Of a DNA stretch of 64,000 bases, positions 26,437-35,493 are shown piece after piece. Under the pieces are notes generated by a model. It was not told the origin of the DNA. It searched no databases and saw nothing but the letters and a program-made list of their open reading frames with translations. This DNA is from CAZSLO01 sp964608025 (GTDB lineage: Bacteria > Chloroflexota > Dehalococcoidia > Lucifugimonadales > CAJWER01), in the NCBI GenBank assembly GCA_964608025.1, contig CAZSLO010000006.1:124001-188000 (forward strand), in the 5' to 3' direction. Made by a program: the position numbers and the translations under genes. How positions within the stretch are numbered: position 1 is the first letter of the stretch; each line of letters starts with the position of its first letter.

Positions 26437-27165
26437 TTGGAAAACCCATTTATTTCTGTAGTAATTCCAGCATTTAACGAGCAGGATCGGATCGGCGATA
26501 CCGTCACCGGCATTATGGCCTATCTAAATCGTCAGCCATTCACATGGGAAATCGTAGTAGTAGATGATGGTAGTACTGATAGGACCTGCCAAGTAGTTGA
26601 TGAGATATCAAGCGGGACAGAAGTTTCTGTCAATATCATATCCATCCACCATGGAGGCAAGGGATGGGCTGTGAAAAATGGAATGCTGGCAGCGAGAGGA
26701 GAATACAGGTTTATGGCAGACGCCGATATGGCAATGCCGGTTGACCAGTTTGATCGATTCCTAGAGTTTATCAAGGAAGGATACGACATAGTTATTGGTT
26801 CAAGACAAATGGTGGGCTCTCGAAGATTTAGTGAGCCTCGAAGCCGACACATAATGGGTAGAATCTTTAACCAGCTTGTCCAGATATTGGCTATCAAAGG
26901 ATTTCAAGATACCCAATGTGGTTTTAAATGCTTTAATGCAAAAACCGCAGAGGTTTTGTTTGGACTTCTCTATACAAAAGGGTTCGGTTTTGATGTAGAA
27001 CTGCTGTATCTGGCGAACAGGTTAAATCTTTCGGTGCTTGAGATACCAATTGATTGGTATCACCAAAGATCAAGCAAGGTAAGACCGGTTCAAGACTCCA
27101 TCTTGATGGTAAAAGACATCTTGGGAATCAGGATAAGGGATTTATTTGGATTCTACAGTTACTAA
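26437..27165 (+). CDS. Family 2 glycosyltransferase, polyprenyl-phosphate-sugar synthase type
   Basis: The 242-residue protein is a GT-A enzyme. It has 'Val-Val-Ile-Pro-Ala-Phe-Asn-Glu' near the start, 'Val-Val-Asp-Asp-Gly-Ser-Thr-Asp', 'Gly-Gly-Lys-Gly-Trp-Ala-Val', the metal-binding 'Asp-Ala-Asp-Met-Ala' and 'Asp-Thr-Gln-Cys-Gly-Phe-Lys'. This set resembles ALG5/DPM1-like enzymes that move glucose or mannose to a polyprenyl phosphate. There are no C-terminal membrane helices, unlike some relatives. The start is TTG at 26437, and no other glycan genes are adjacent. Confidence 0.85.
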   Translation: MENPFISVVIPAFNEQDRIGDTVTGIMAYLNRQPFTWEIVVVDDGSTDRTCQVVDEISSGTEVSVNIISIHHGGKGWAVKNGMLAARGEYRFMADADMAMPVDQFDRFLEFIKEGYDIVIGSRQMVGSRRFSEPRSRHIMGRIFNQLVQILAIKGFQDTQCGFKCFNAKTAEVLFGLLYTKGFGFDVELLYLANRLNLSVLEIPIDWYHQRSSKVRPVQDSILMVKDILGIRIRDLFGFYSY

Positions 27166-27360
27166 GTGTTTAGTTCACTGGCAATAAATATATTTCAAAT
27201 GATTCCCACGTAAGCCTAAAATTTCCATCCTGAAAATGAGTTTGAGTGCGAAATGATAGTCACAAGGTGGATAGCCATTAATTTTGACTAGGTTAAGTGC
27301 CTAAAACTCCTTGCATATCTTGCAAATTAAGTTCTAGAATCCCAGGGCCGAAGGTAAGGT

Positions 27361-28203
27361 ATGATGAATCAACCCCAGCTATTAAACAGGCAAAGAGCTA
27401 AGGAAGAACTGGCCAAACGAGCCATAGCTGCTGCAATGAAGTCGAATTGGTCTGACGCAGCAAAAATTAACACGGCCATATTACAAGATTTTCCTCAAGA
27501 CGTTGAAGCCTACAATCGTTTGGGAAAGGCATTGGCGGCCGAAGGGAATGTAAGGAAAGCGAAAGATGCCTTTTCCCAAGTACTAAAACTATCCCCCCAT
27601 AACCCTATTGCCCTCAAGAATTTCAATCGATTGAACCAAATAATTGACGACAAGCCTATACGGATCAACACAACTGATGGACCAAGAAAAGCTTTTATAG
27701 CAGAGAGCGGTAAAGCAACAATAACCTCACTGGTCAATCTGGATCCTGCCAAGGAATTTTTGAAAGAAGCTCCTGGTCATCTGGTGAACTTAAAATTAGA
27801 AGCTGGCTCTATACAGGTACACGGCCTAAATAATATCTATCTTGGTCAAATAGAACCTCGCTTGGGAGCCAGGCTGACAAAACTGATTCGAGGGGGCAAC
27901 AAATATGACGCTACGATCACAAGTATTGGCGCATTTCAGGTGGAAATAATTATCCGTGAAACCTTCCAGCACTCTTCCCAGTTAAATGTGCTGTCTTTCC
28001 CTTCAAAAGCCACAGCCAATATTAACTCGACAAACAGTATTCTAGGCCCAGATGTTGTTCCCGGCAAAAATGATCAAAAAGATATGGACACAGCCAAGGA
28101 TTGGTCTAGCGACGATACTGAACCCGGAGACGATGAGGCCTTTACGCCAATAATACACCGGATAATTAACCCAGATGAGGATGAATCTGACGAAGATTAT
28201 TAG
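27361..28203 (+). CDS. TPR protein with a possible HIRAN-like module and acidic tail
   Basis: Residues about 15-95 of this 280-residue protein form at least two tetratricopeptide-like helix pairs, including 'Ala-Tyr-Asn-Arg-Leu-Gly-Lys-Ala' and 'Ala-Phe-Ser-Gln-Val-Leu-Lys-Leu-Ser-Pro'. Residues about 135-200 read like a small beta-rich module with 'Ile-Tyr-Leu-Gly-Gln-Ile-Glu-Pro' and 'Ile-Arg-Gly-Gly-Asn-Lys-Tyr', which reminds me of HIRAN domains; that likeness is weak. The C-terminal 55 residues are Asp/Glu-rich. The function is unknown; a protein- or nucleic-acid-binding scaffold is plausible. Confidence 0.7.
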   Translation: MMNQPQLLNRQRAKEELAKRAIAAAMKSNWSDAAKINTAILQDFPQDVEAYNRLGKALAAEGNVRKAKDAFSQVLKLSPHNPIALKNFNRLNQIIDDKPIRINTTDGPRKAFIAESGKATITSLVNLDPAKEFLKEAPGHLVNLKLEAGSIQVHGLNNIYLGQIEPRLGARLTKLIRGGNKYDATITSIGAFQVEIIIRETFQHSSQLNVLSFPSKATANINSTNSILGPDVVPGKNDQKDMDTAKDWSSDDTEPGDDEAFTPIIHRIINPDEDESDEDY

Positions 28204-28217
28204 CCTTTACAATGACC

Positions 28218-28469
28218 TTACTCTTTTCCTGACAATCGCCGTGGCCGATAGTAAAGACCCCACTTTTGTAAAACATCATTAATGGTCGAGGAATCAAGAT
28301 CCGTTAATTCGTTAAGAAAACCTGCGAGCGCGTGAACATGAATGAGTTCCTCCTTACATACCCAGTTAGCTTCACTGGGAACTACATAAAGAACTCCTTT
28401 CTGATGTTCACACTCTAACTCAATTCTCTTACTACCAGTTTCTCCTTTTAGAGCAAGTCCATCACCCAT
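28218..28469 (-). CDS. Hypothetical 83-residue protein
   Basis: The short product has a beta-rich first half (Arg-Ile-Glu-Leu-Glu-Cys-Glu-His and Gly-Val-Leu-Tyr-Val-Val-Pro) and a helical second half. It is the only minus-strand gene between 24167 and 36573, and no plus-strand frame competes here, which supports it being real. It ends 15 bases from the TPR gene stop, tail to tail. I recognise no family. Confidence 0.5.
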   Translation of the reverse strand: MGDGLALKGETGSKRIELECEHQKGVLYVVPSEANWVCKEELIHVHALAGFLNELTDLDSSTINDVLQKWGLYYRPRRLSGKE

Positions 28470-28531
28470 GACACTGTCCCCTTTTTACTGCGATTTCTTA
28501 TCTTCAGCTGAAGAATAATGGGATTATACTA

Positions 28532-29302
28532 GTGAAATCCCAGGTTCTATCTGCCAATAATAAGTTTAGTTCTTTGATTAATATGTTCATCATGTCTCAA
28601 AATACCAGACCACCTAATTCTAATATAGGCGTCCCTTGGAACATCCAGGACTGTTTACGTGCTTTAGCGATTGTCGCAATCGTGGCCGCAACAGCCATAA
28701 CGATACTTTGGTTCATATCACGAGATCACAATCATTTAGAACCATCTGTGATAACAATTGCCCTTATCACTCCCCATTTCGCTATGGTCATCGCAACCTG
28801 GATATACGGAATCCGTAAATATAATACCGGCTGGGTATCGATCGGGTTTTCTCGTCCAATTCAACGTTGGGCAATGTTGTTGCCATGGCCTGTAATAATA
28901 GCTAGCATAGCAACCAGTGCCATCTATTTCACAATCGTTTCGTCGATAGGCATGGATTTCTTGATACCGAAGAGGATACCTCCCGAGATAATAGGCAATG
29001 GAAGCCATCTAATACTCAATATTTTTCTGATCAGCCTTGCGGGCCCTATGATAGAAGAACTATTTTTTCGTGGATTTGTACTCACTTCACTTGTCCAGCC
29101 TCTAGGATATTTCAAGGCGATAATCATCTCCTCTTTCATCTTTTCAGCATCCCATTTAACAATCGGAGTCTTGATACCATTCTTCATTACAGGGATTATG
29201 CTCTCGTGGCTATATCTTAAAACAAGGTCGTTATGGCCTCCATTTATAGCCCACTCTATACAGAACTTCTTAGCATTAATAGCAACATTCTATGCAAATT
29301 AA
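28532..29302 (+). CDS. CPBP-family intramembrane metalloprotease
   Basis: The protein (256 residues from GTG 28532; ATG 28583 or 28592 are possible later starts) is a CAAX protease/bacteriocin-processing family member. About six to eight hydrophobic segments are present. The signature Glu-Glu-x-x-x-Arg is at Glu175, Glu176 and Arg180 in 'Met-Ile-Glu-Glu-Leu-Phe-Phe-Arg-Gly'. A second motif has 'Phe-Ser-Ala-Ser-His' near 207, and a third has 'Ala-His-Ser-Ile-Gln-Asn' near 244. These residues bind metal and activate water inside the membrane. The substrate is unknown. Confidence 0.88.
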   Translation: MKSQVLSANNKFSSLINMFIMSQNTRPPNSNIGVPWNIQDCLRALAIVAIVAATAITILWFISRDHNHLEPSVITIALITPHFAMVIATWIYGIRKYNTGWVSIGFSRPIQRWAMLLPWPVIIASIATSAIYFTIVSSIGMDFLIPKRIPPEIIGNGSHLILNIFLISLAGPMIEELFFRGFVLTSLVQPLGYFKAIIISSFIFSASHLTIGVLIPFFITGIMLSWLYLKTRSLWPPFIAHSIQNFLALIATFYAN

Positions 29303-29317
29303 CGGTAAACTCTAAGG

Positions 29318-30118
29318 ATGCCAAATCGTATTGACAGTATGCTTAAATTGGCCGCTAAGAGCGGGAGACCTGCTATGGCACCGTTCCTGACTATCGGATA
29401 TCCAGACACAAATACCTCGATCGAGATTGCTACGGCTTTACTGAACTCCGGAGTAGAATTACTTGAGTTGGGAATACCATTTAGTGACCCCCTAGCTGAA
29501 GGTCCTACAATACAAAAGTCAAGTTTCCAGGCACTACAACAAGGAGTCAATTTAAACGTCTGCTTAGATGTTTTAAGAAAGGTACGCGAACGGAACAAAC
29601 AAGCAGGCCTGTTATTAATGGGATACTACAACCCTCTATTTAAATACGGCATAGAATCAGCTGTGACTGCTATTGCAGCATCCGGCGGAGATGGACTAAT
29701 CATCGCAGATATGCCTACGGAAGAATCAACAACCCTACGAAAATATTGTGCCCAACATAATATTCACCTCATACCCTTATTGGCTCCAACTAGTACGGAT
29801 GACCGTATAGAACAATCTTGCAAGCAGGCAAGCGGCTTTATATACTGCGTCAGCGTTGCGGGAGTTACAGGAGCACGGGCTAACCTCCAGCATAGCGTTC
29901 GTGATCTCGTAGCTAGGATTCGCCGGTACACAACCCTTCCTATACTAGTCGGATTTGGAATTTCTACGCCGGAGCATGTCGCTGAAGTAGGGACATTTGC
30001 TGATGGCGTCGTAGTAGGAAGTGCGCTCATTCAGGCAATAGAGAATGGAACAAATAAGAGTGACGCTGTGGAAACAGCCAGGGAGTTTGTGGAAGGCTTG
30101 AGGCCCGTAAACAGGTAA
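29318..30118 (+). CDS. trpA: Tryptophan synthase alpha subunit
   Basis: The 266-residue TIM-barrel protein cleaves indole-3-glycerol phosphate to indole and glyceraldehyde 3-phosphate, normally in complex with TrpB. Catalytic Glu50 is in 'Leu-Glu-Leu-Gly-Ile-Pro-Phe-Ser-Asp'. The position equal to E. coli Asp60 is Glu61 here (Ala-Glu-Gly-Pro instead of Ala-Asp-Gly-Pro). Later segments 'Val-Ser-Val-Ala-Gly-Val-Thr-Gly' and 'Val-Gly-Phe-Gly-Ile-Ser' form the phosphate site. trpB is not next to it. It is followed by chorismate mutase and DAHP synthase genes, an aromatic amino acid cluster. Confidence 0.95.
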   Translation: MPNRIDSMLKLAAKSGRPAMAPFLTIGYPDTNTSIEIATALLNSGVELLELGIPFSDPLAEGPTIQKSSFQALQQGVNLNVCLDVLRKVRERNKQAGLLLMGYYNPLFKYGIESAVTAIAASGGDGLIIADMPTEESTTLRKYCAQHNIHLIPLLAPTSTDDRIEQSCKQASGFIYCVSVAGVTGARANLQHSVRDLVARIRRYTTLPILVGFGISTPEHVAEVGTFADGVVVGSALIQAIENGTNKSDAVETAREFVEGLRPVNR

Positions 30119-30157
30119 CTTTTTTTATTCGGAATTTTTCCGTGGAGAATTTTACAT

Positions 30158-30529
30158 ATGTCAAAAGTTAGGGGTATCCGTGGGGCAACCACAGCAGATA
30201 CCAACAGCCGAGACGCTATCCTTGATTCTACATCTGAACTTCTAAAACGCATGGTAGAAGTAAACGAAGTACAATTAGAAGATATCGCTGCTATCCACTT
30301 CACCACCACTGATGATTTGAACTCCGAATTTCCAGCACTAGCGGCTCGTCTGATGGGATGGCAGAACCTAGCCTTGCTGGGTTCCAGGGAAATGGCTGCA
30401 ACAGATGGCCAACCTCTTTGTATCAGGATATTAATGTTGGTCAACACAAATCTAGAACAGGCAGATATTAAGTTCGTGTACCTCAAAGAAGCAGAGAGCT
30501 TGCGTCAACGTGGAATAGAAGGAGTTTGA
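30158..30529 (+). CDS. aroH: Chorismate mutase, AroH type
   Basis: This 123-residue protein matches the small trimeric AroH class, which converts chorismate to prephenate. It starts with 'Val-Arg-Gly-Ile-Arg-Gly-Ala-Thr-Thr', the usual first strand carrying the active-site Arg. Other marks are 'His-Phe-Thr-Thr-Thr-Asp-Asp-Leu-Asn-Ser' (54-63) with 'Phe-Pro-Ala-Leu-Ala-Ala-Arg', and 'Cys-Ile-Arg-Ile-Leu' near 88 with the second catalytic Arg, then 'Lys-Phe-Val-Tyr-Leu'. It sits 39 bases after trpA. Confidence 0.94.
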   Translation: MSKVRGIRGATTADTNSRDAILDSTSELLKRMVEVNEVQLEDIAAIHFTTTDDLNSEFPALAARLMGWQNLALLGSREMAATDGQPLCIRILMLVNTNLEQADIKFVYLKEAESLRQRGIEGV

Positions 30530-30668
30530 AGATTACTCGCAACTACAAAAACATGGAACCGTTTACTATGACCAAGTATCCTACCTAATGGTAAAAATTA
30601 AGATACTCTATATCCATATATAAATAGCCGCAGCCGGATACCAAGCAAAATACATAATAAGTCAGTAA

Positions 30669-31739
30669 ATGAGGCAAGTGATGGCAAAAACCATCAAGGT
30701 TAGAAATTTAAGAGTAGAGAATATCACCCCCCTGGATTCTCCTGCTGTATATTGGAACCGATACCCAACCACACAGGAAATCGAGAACCAAGTCGCAAAA
30801 CACCGGCAAGAGATAGAGCACATCGTTAGCGGTGATGATGACCGTATGCTGATGATCGTCGGACCGTGTTCTATCCACGATACTGAAGCAGGTCTAGAAT
30901 ACGCTAAACGCCTCAGAATCCTTGCTAAAGAAGTGCAGGATAGGATTCTAATAGCAATGAGGGTTTACTTTGAGAAGCCACGTACCACGTTGGGTTGGAA
31001 GGGATTCATAAACGACCCTCAGTTGAACGGAAACGAAGACGTGAGCACAGGTCTTGCCAAAGCTCGGGAATTTCTATTAGACGTATGTGGACTAGGCCTG
31101 GCAACTGCAACTGAGTGGTTGGAGCCTTTCACACCCCAATACCTAGGTGATCTGGTATCGTGGGGAGCTATTGGCGCTCGTACTACCGAATCCCAACCAC
31201 ACCGTCTGGTTGCAAGTGGGCTAAGTATGCCAATCGGATTCAAAAATGGTACCGGGGGTACGATACAAATTGCGATTGATGCAATCATAGCCGCTCGCTC
31301 AAGGCACGTCTTCCTAGGAATCGACGACAATGGCACCGCCTCGATCGTAAAGACCACTGGAAATCCCACAGGACACCTAATACTTAGAGGCGGGACGACT
31401 GGCCCTAATTACGACGCAGCATCTGTGTCATCAGCAATAAAGTTGTTGAACGATTCTGGGCTAGAACCATATCTTGTTATAGATTGCTCACACGCTAACT
31501 GCGGCAAAGATCATAGGAAGCAGCCAGTTGCTTTCAAAGACATCCTGTCACAACGTGTAAATGGTAACAATGGGATTATCGGTGTAATGGTAGAAAGCCA
31601 TCTATATTCAGGAAACCAAACTCTCGGCGATGATCCAAGCCAACTAAAATACGGCGTTTCAATCACTGACCCATGTATAGACTGGCAACAGACTGAAGAA
31701 CTAGTCCGATTGGCATATTCGGAACTCGGATTGTCATAA
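30669..31739 (+). CDS. 3-deoxy-7-phosphoheptulonate (DAHP) synthase, class I alpha
   Basis: The protein (356 residues from ATG 30669, or four codons shorter from ATG 30681) condenses phosphoenolpyruvate with erythrose 4-phosphate, opening the shikimate pathway. It has the E. coli AroF/G/H-type blocks 'Ile-Val-Gly-Pro-Cys-Ser-Ile-His-Asp', 'Phe-Glu-Lys-Pro-Arg-Thr-Thr-Leu-Gly-Trp-Lys-Gly', 'Gly-Ala-Arg-Thr-Thr-Glu-Ser-Gln' and 'Asp-Cys-Ser-His-Ala-Asn'. There is no fused chorismate mutase; a separate AroH gene lies upstream. The N-terminal extension typical of feedback-regulated forms is present, so amino acid inhibition is possible. Confidence 0.96.
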   Translation: MRQVMAKTIKVRNLRVENITPLDSPAVYWNRYPTTQEIENQVAKHRQEIEHIVSGDDDRMLMIVGPCSIHDTEAGLEYAKRLRILAKEVQDRILIAMRVYFEKPRTTLGWKGFINDPQLNGNEDVSTGLAKAREFLLDVCGLGLATATEWLEPFTPQYLGDLVSWGAIGARTTESQPHRLVASGLSMPIGFKNGTGGTIQIAIDAIIAARSRHVFLGIDDNGTASIVKTTGNPTGHLILRGGTTGPNYDAASVSSAIKLLNDSGLEPYLVIDCSHANCGKDHRKQPVAFKDILSQRVNGNNGIIGVMVESHLYSGNQTLGDDPSQLKYGVSITDPCIDWQQTEELVRLAYSELGLS

Positions 31740-31844
31740 ACCTCAGGTTAAATACCCCAACCCTTACAGTAGTTTGCCGTTCAAGGCATTCTTGTAAACA
31801 AAGGGAGCCTATATCTGACCTGAATTACGGAAAACTAGGCTAGT

Positions 31845-33065
31845 ATGCCAACATTTCTTAAAAAACCTTCGAAGGCCAGGAATACTCTTCTATTCGCCTC
31901 AGCTACACATGTGTGGAGTGATTTAGCATACGCTATAACTGTGCCTCTACTGCCTCTCATACAATCCGATCCCAAACTACTTCTAACCTACACACAAGTC
32001 GGTTTACTCCGGTCGGTATTCAACGGGGCTTCAGCTGTACTACAGATACCCGCAGGTTACCTGGCAGAGCAGCTTGGGGAATTCTGGCTCTTAATTGGAG
32101 GCAATATCTGGGTCGCGGCAGGCATCATCGGAATGACGGCGGCTTCAAGCTATTTTGCCTTACTATTGATAACCCTCATTGGGGGATTAGGCGGAAGCAC
32201 ACAACACCCGCTTGCAACCAGTATGGTATCGCGTAGCTACGACGATGCCGGAAGATCTATGGCGGTAGGGACCGTCAATTTCGCCGGAGACTTGGGCAAA
32301 CTGGCCGCCCCGGTATTAGCTATGTTGTTAGCAGTGAAATATGGCTGGCGCTTCACTATGCGCGTTGTAGGGGTGGGCGGGCTTATATTCATGCTCCTGG
32401 CTACATTCGTGCGCGGATCGTTAAACTTAAGTCGGCATGTCACTAATATTAGTAAATCTGATAGTAAGAATATAGGAATTACACATCTCCATGCTTTTAT
32501 CATACTCAACATAATCGGCTTTCTCGATTCTGGTACCCGGGGGGCCGCTCTCACATTCTTACCTTTCATCATGAAGAATAAGTCCCTAGGAGATGAACAG
32601 ATATTTGTCATGCTGTTATTTCTGCTTTCAGGAGGTGCAGCCGGCAAATTCATATGTGGATGGTTGAACGAGCGTTACGGGTCAGTTTCTTTAATTTGGG
32701 GCACAAAGGCGATGACTGTAGCCTTATTAATCGCAACGCTAGCTACTCCAACTAACTGGTTAGCCCCACTAATGCTCTTGTTAGGAATTGGCTTGAACGG
32801 TACATCGTCGATACTATACTCGTCTGTTTCTGCCTTCATACCTGCAGCTCGGCGTACTAGAGGTTATGGTTATTTCTATACCACCACGGAAATCGGCGGA
32901 ACTGTTGCCCCGATCTTTTACGGGCGACTCGCAGACCTATTTGGTCTACGGTTGGCAATGTTGGTGATGGGAGCTATTACTGCCCTGATACTACCTATTA
33001 GCCTAGCATTACATAGCCCCTTGAAAGAATACTCCAACACCGAAAACCGAAAGAGTGCGCATTGA
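31845..33065 (+). CDS. Major facilitator superfamily transporter
   Basis: The 406-residue protein has about twelve hydrophobic helices and typical MFS half-repeat signatures, such as 'Gly-Tyr-Leu-Ala-Glu-Gln-Leu-Gly' between helices 2 and 3 and 'Gly-Trp-Leu-Asn-Glu-Arg-Tyr-Gly' at the equivalent place in the second half. The segment 'Gly-Gly-Ser-Thr-Gln-His-Pro-Leu' in helix 4 resembles fosmidomycin-resistance (Fsr)-like transporters. Substrate and direction cannot be told. It stands alone between the DAHP synthase and ribF genes. Confidence 0.9.
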   Translation: MPTFLKKPSKARNTLLFASATHVWSDLAYAITVPLLPLIQSDPKLLLTYTQVGLLRSVFNGASAVLQIPAGYLAEQLGEFWLLIGGNIWVAAGIIGMTAASSYFALLLITLIGGLGGSTQHPLATSMVSRSYDDAGRSMAVGTVNFAGDLGKLAAPVLAMLLAVKYGWRFTMRVVGVGGLIFMLLATFVRGSLNLSRHVTNISKSDSKNIGITHLHAFIILNIIGFLDSGTRGAALTFLPFIMKNKSLGDEQIFVMLLFLLSGGAAGKFICGWLNERYGSVSLIWGTKAMTVALLIATLATPTNWLAPLMLLLGIGLNGTSSILYSSVSAFIPAARRTRGYGYFYTTTEIGGTVAPIFYGRLADLFGLRLAMLVMGAITALILPISLALHSPLKEYSNTENRKSAH

Positions 33066-33132
33066 TGTAAAACGGCTACTATTACTTGTAAGATACACAT
33101 GACTCAAACACATATTGATAAGCCTTAAAATC

Positions 33133-34080
33133 ATGCGTATTCTCAAAGAGTTCGAATCACTGGATATTCAGGAAAGCTCCGCCGTCACTATTGGAGTTTT
33201 CGACGGCGTCCATCTCGGCCACCGTCATCTAATTTCTAAATTGAAGGAAGTTGCGGATCGACAGGACTTGATTTCTATAGTTCTAACATTCAGTAACCAT
33301 CCTTCATCAGTGCTTAGGTCCGACTTTGAGCCTCAGTATCTAACCGGAATCGCAAAACGGATTAGGCTGATTGAAGAGACAGGCGTTGATCGGGTACTAC
33401 AATCAACGTTTGATATTGAGCTATCAAAACTTCCTGCGAGTGATTTTATTCAGTTACTACGAGAATCTTTGAAAATGGAAGTGTTGGTAGCTGGGCCTGA
33501 CTTCGCTATGGGACAAGGCAGGAAAGGTAACATAGCATATCTAGAGAATCTGGGTCGTGAAATCGGCTTCTCATTGAATATAGTCGACCCTCTTGTCAGT
33601 TCAACAGGAGAAATAGTTCGCAGCACATCTGTGAGAGACTCCGTTTCTTCAGGAGATGTTGAACGCTCCACTGCACTTTTAGGCCGACCATACTCGATTT
33701 CCGGAACCGTTATTAAAGGTGACGGTCGGGGCATCCATTTGGGATTCCCAACTGCCAATCTCGATATGGATCAGGAAAATCTATTACCACTTGATGGTAT
33801 TTATGCAACATGGGCCGAGGTTAACGGCAAGCTTTATAGGTCCGCAACTAGTATAGGTAACAGGCCCACATTCGAAAATACCAGCCGCTCAATAGAGACG
33901 TTCTTGATAGATTTTAATGGGGATTTGTATAACAGTGAATTAAATCTACAATTCGTACGTCGCCTTCGAGACGAGGTAAAATATACGAACGTCGAAGATC
34001 TCAAGAACCAGATAAGACTAGATGTCATAGAGACGAAACGCGTACTCGACAAGACCCTATATCAACAATTAATACCCTAG
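33133..34080 (+). CDS. ribF: Bifunctional riboflavin kinase / FAD synthetase
   Basis: The protein converts riboflavin to FMN and FMN to FAD. The N-terminal nucleotidyltransferase has 'Gly-Val-Phe-Asp-Gly-Val-His-Leu-Gly-His' (about 22-31) and 'Ser-Ser-Thr-Gly-Glu...Arg-Ser-Thr-Ser' near 165. The kinase domain has 'Gly-Asp-Gly-Arg-Gly...Gly-Phe-Pro-Thr-Ala-Asn' and the terminal 'Phe-Val-Arg-Arg-Leu-Arg-Asp-Glu'. I place the start at ATG 33133; a TTG six codons earlier (33115) is possible. No FMN riboswitch is visible upstream. tyrS follows after 19 bases. Confidence 0.96.
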   Translation: MRILKEFESLDIQESSAVTIGVFDGVHLGHRHLISKLKEVADRQDLISIVLTFSNHPSSVLRSDFEPQYLTGIAKRIRLIEETGVDRVLQSTFDIELSKLPASDFIQLLRESLKMEVLVAGPDFAMGQGRKGNIAYLENLGREIGFSLNIVDPLVSSTGEIVRSTSVRDSVSSGDVERSTALLGRPYSISGTVIKGDGRGIHLGFPTANLDMDQENLLPLDGIYATWAEVNGKLYRSATSIGNRPTFENTSRSIETFLIDFNGDLYNSELNLQFVRRLRDEVKYTNVEDLKNQIRLDVIETKRVLDKTLYQQLIP

Positions 34081-34099
34081 CAAATCACAGAGAGAATTA

Positions 34100-35350
34100 A
34101 TGCAATTAGACCGTAAATTAAGGCACCTCATATTAAAGCGTGGTGTCGCTGAGGTGATAATAGAATCGGAACTGGTAAAGTTACTTGAGGGGGATCAACC
34201 CCTAAGGCTTAAGATGGGTTTCGATCCCAGTGCCCCAGATCTCCATTTAGGACATGCAGTAGGGCTACGTAAACTCAGGCAACTACAAGAACTCGGCCAC
34301 AAAGTCATCGTAATAATAGGCGACTGGACCGCACAAATTGGAGACCCTAGCGGCAAGTCTTCTACAAGGCCCATGCTAACAGCAGAGCAGGTTCAGAGCA
34401 ACGCAGAGACATATCTATCCCAGTTTTTCAAGATTGTTGATCGTGATAGAACCGAAACAAGATTGCAAAGTGACTGGTTCGGTTCTTTTGGACTTAGAGA
34501 TATAGTAGACCTAACCAGCAGATTCACTGTAGCTCAATTCCTAGCCCGCGACGACTTCTCAAATCGCTTTAAAGAAAACCAGCCAATCGCCATCACCGAA
34601 CTACTTTACCCTTTGATGCAAGCATATGACTCTATCGCTATAAACTCCGATATCGAATTTGGAGGTACCGATCAGAAATTCAACCTCCTTGTTGGCAGGG
34701 ACCTGCAACGAATGATGGGAAAGAGACCCCAACAATGTTTTCTAGTCCCTATACTTGTAGGAACCGATGGTATAAGGCGAATGGGTAAGAGCCTCGGCAA
34801 CTACATCGGGATCGACGAACCACCCAACGACATGTACGGCAAAGTAATGTCTCTTCCAGATATTAGTGCATCTATGGATGATATCTCAGATGCTGGGGGA
34901 GAGAAGAACCGATACACAGTAATCGACTATTTCGACTATCTAACAGACATCTCGTCAGATGAAATAGATGAAATGAGACACGGTATGGAAACCGGCACCA
35001 TCAATCCAATGGAGTTGAAAAAACGTTTGGCTCACGATCTCGTCGCACAGTTTCATGGCAATAAGGTCGCAAATGAGTCACAAATCCATTTCGAACAGAC
35101 CATTCAGAGAAGACAACTTCCCGATGAAATCCCAACCTACACCATGTCTCCCTCGGTGCAAACTAAGCGTTTAAGCGACTTGATTGTGGAGACTGGTCTT
35201 GCCCAAAGCTCAGGAGAAGCACGCCGTCTGGTTGATCAGGGGGCTGTAAGAGTAAACGACGAGAAACTGGAGAAGAACATACCCGCCACCTCGTTGAATG
35301 CTGGAGACATCATCCGAGTCGGCCGCCGAAGAATAGTCAAGTTAGAATGA
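34100..35350 (+). CDS. tyrS: Tyrosyl-tRNA synthetase
   Basis: The 416-residue class I synthetase attaches tyrosine to its tRNA. The HIGH motif is His-Leu-Gly-His at 49-52. The KMSKS counterpart is 'Arg-Arg-Met-Gly-Lys-Ser' around residue 234. 'Glu-Phe-Gly-Gly-Thr-Asp-Gln' near 192 belongs to the tyrosine/ATP site. A C-terminal S4 RNA-binding domain covers about 350-410. These features place it with the TyrRS clade having the His-x-Gly-His and Lys-x-Gly-Lys-Ser style (TyrZ-like). No T-box leader is visible in the 19-base gap after ribF. Confidence 0.96.
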   Translation: MQLDRKLRHLILKRGVAEVIIESELVKLLEGDQPLRLKMGFDPSAPDLHLGHAVGLRKLRQLQELGHKVIVIIGDWTAQIGDPSGKSSTRPMLTAEQVQSNAETYLSQFFKIVDRDRTETRLQSDWFGSFGLRDIVDLTSRFTVAQFLARDDFSNRFKENQPIAITELLYPLMQAYDSIAINSDIEFGGTDQKFNLLVGRDLQRMMGKRPQQCFLVPILVGTDGIRRMGKSLGNYIGIDEPPNDMYGKVMSLPDISASMDDISDAGGEKNRYTVIDYFDYLTDISSDEIDEMRHGMETGTINPMELKKRLAHDLVAQFHGNKVANESQIHFEQTIQRRQLPDEIPTYTMSPSVQTKRLSDLIVETGLAQSSGEARRLVDQGAVRVNDEKLEKNIPATSLNAGDIIRVGRRRIVKLE

Positions 35351-35493
35351 CGGTCATCATTCCCCTGTCATCCTCAAGTCAAGACTGGATCCAGCTTGAA
35401 GAACACTCGTCCATTTGTCCACAAATAGTTCCGAATTTTTAACTTAATCAAAGAATTTCGTTAACCTACTAAACTGTTGTCCGGAGGAATGCA

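Noticed and set aside
33067..33132. FMN riboswitch upstream of ribF
   Set aside because: The gap is too short and none of the conserved riboswitch segments is seen.
35351..35420. Short segment 'gtcatcctcaagtcaagactggatccagcttg' style, reminding of dispersed REP-like repeats
   Set aside because: Only one copy is seen and it has no clear dyad, so a repeat family cannot be supported from this window.
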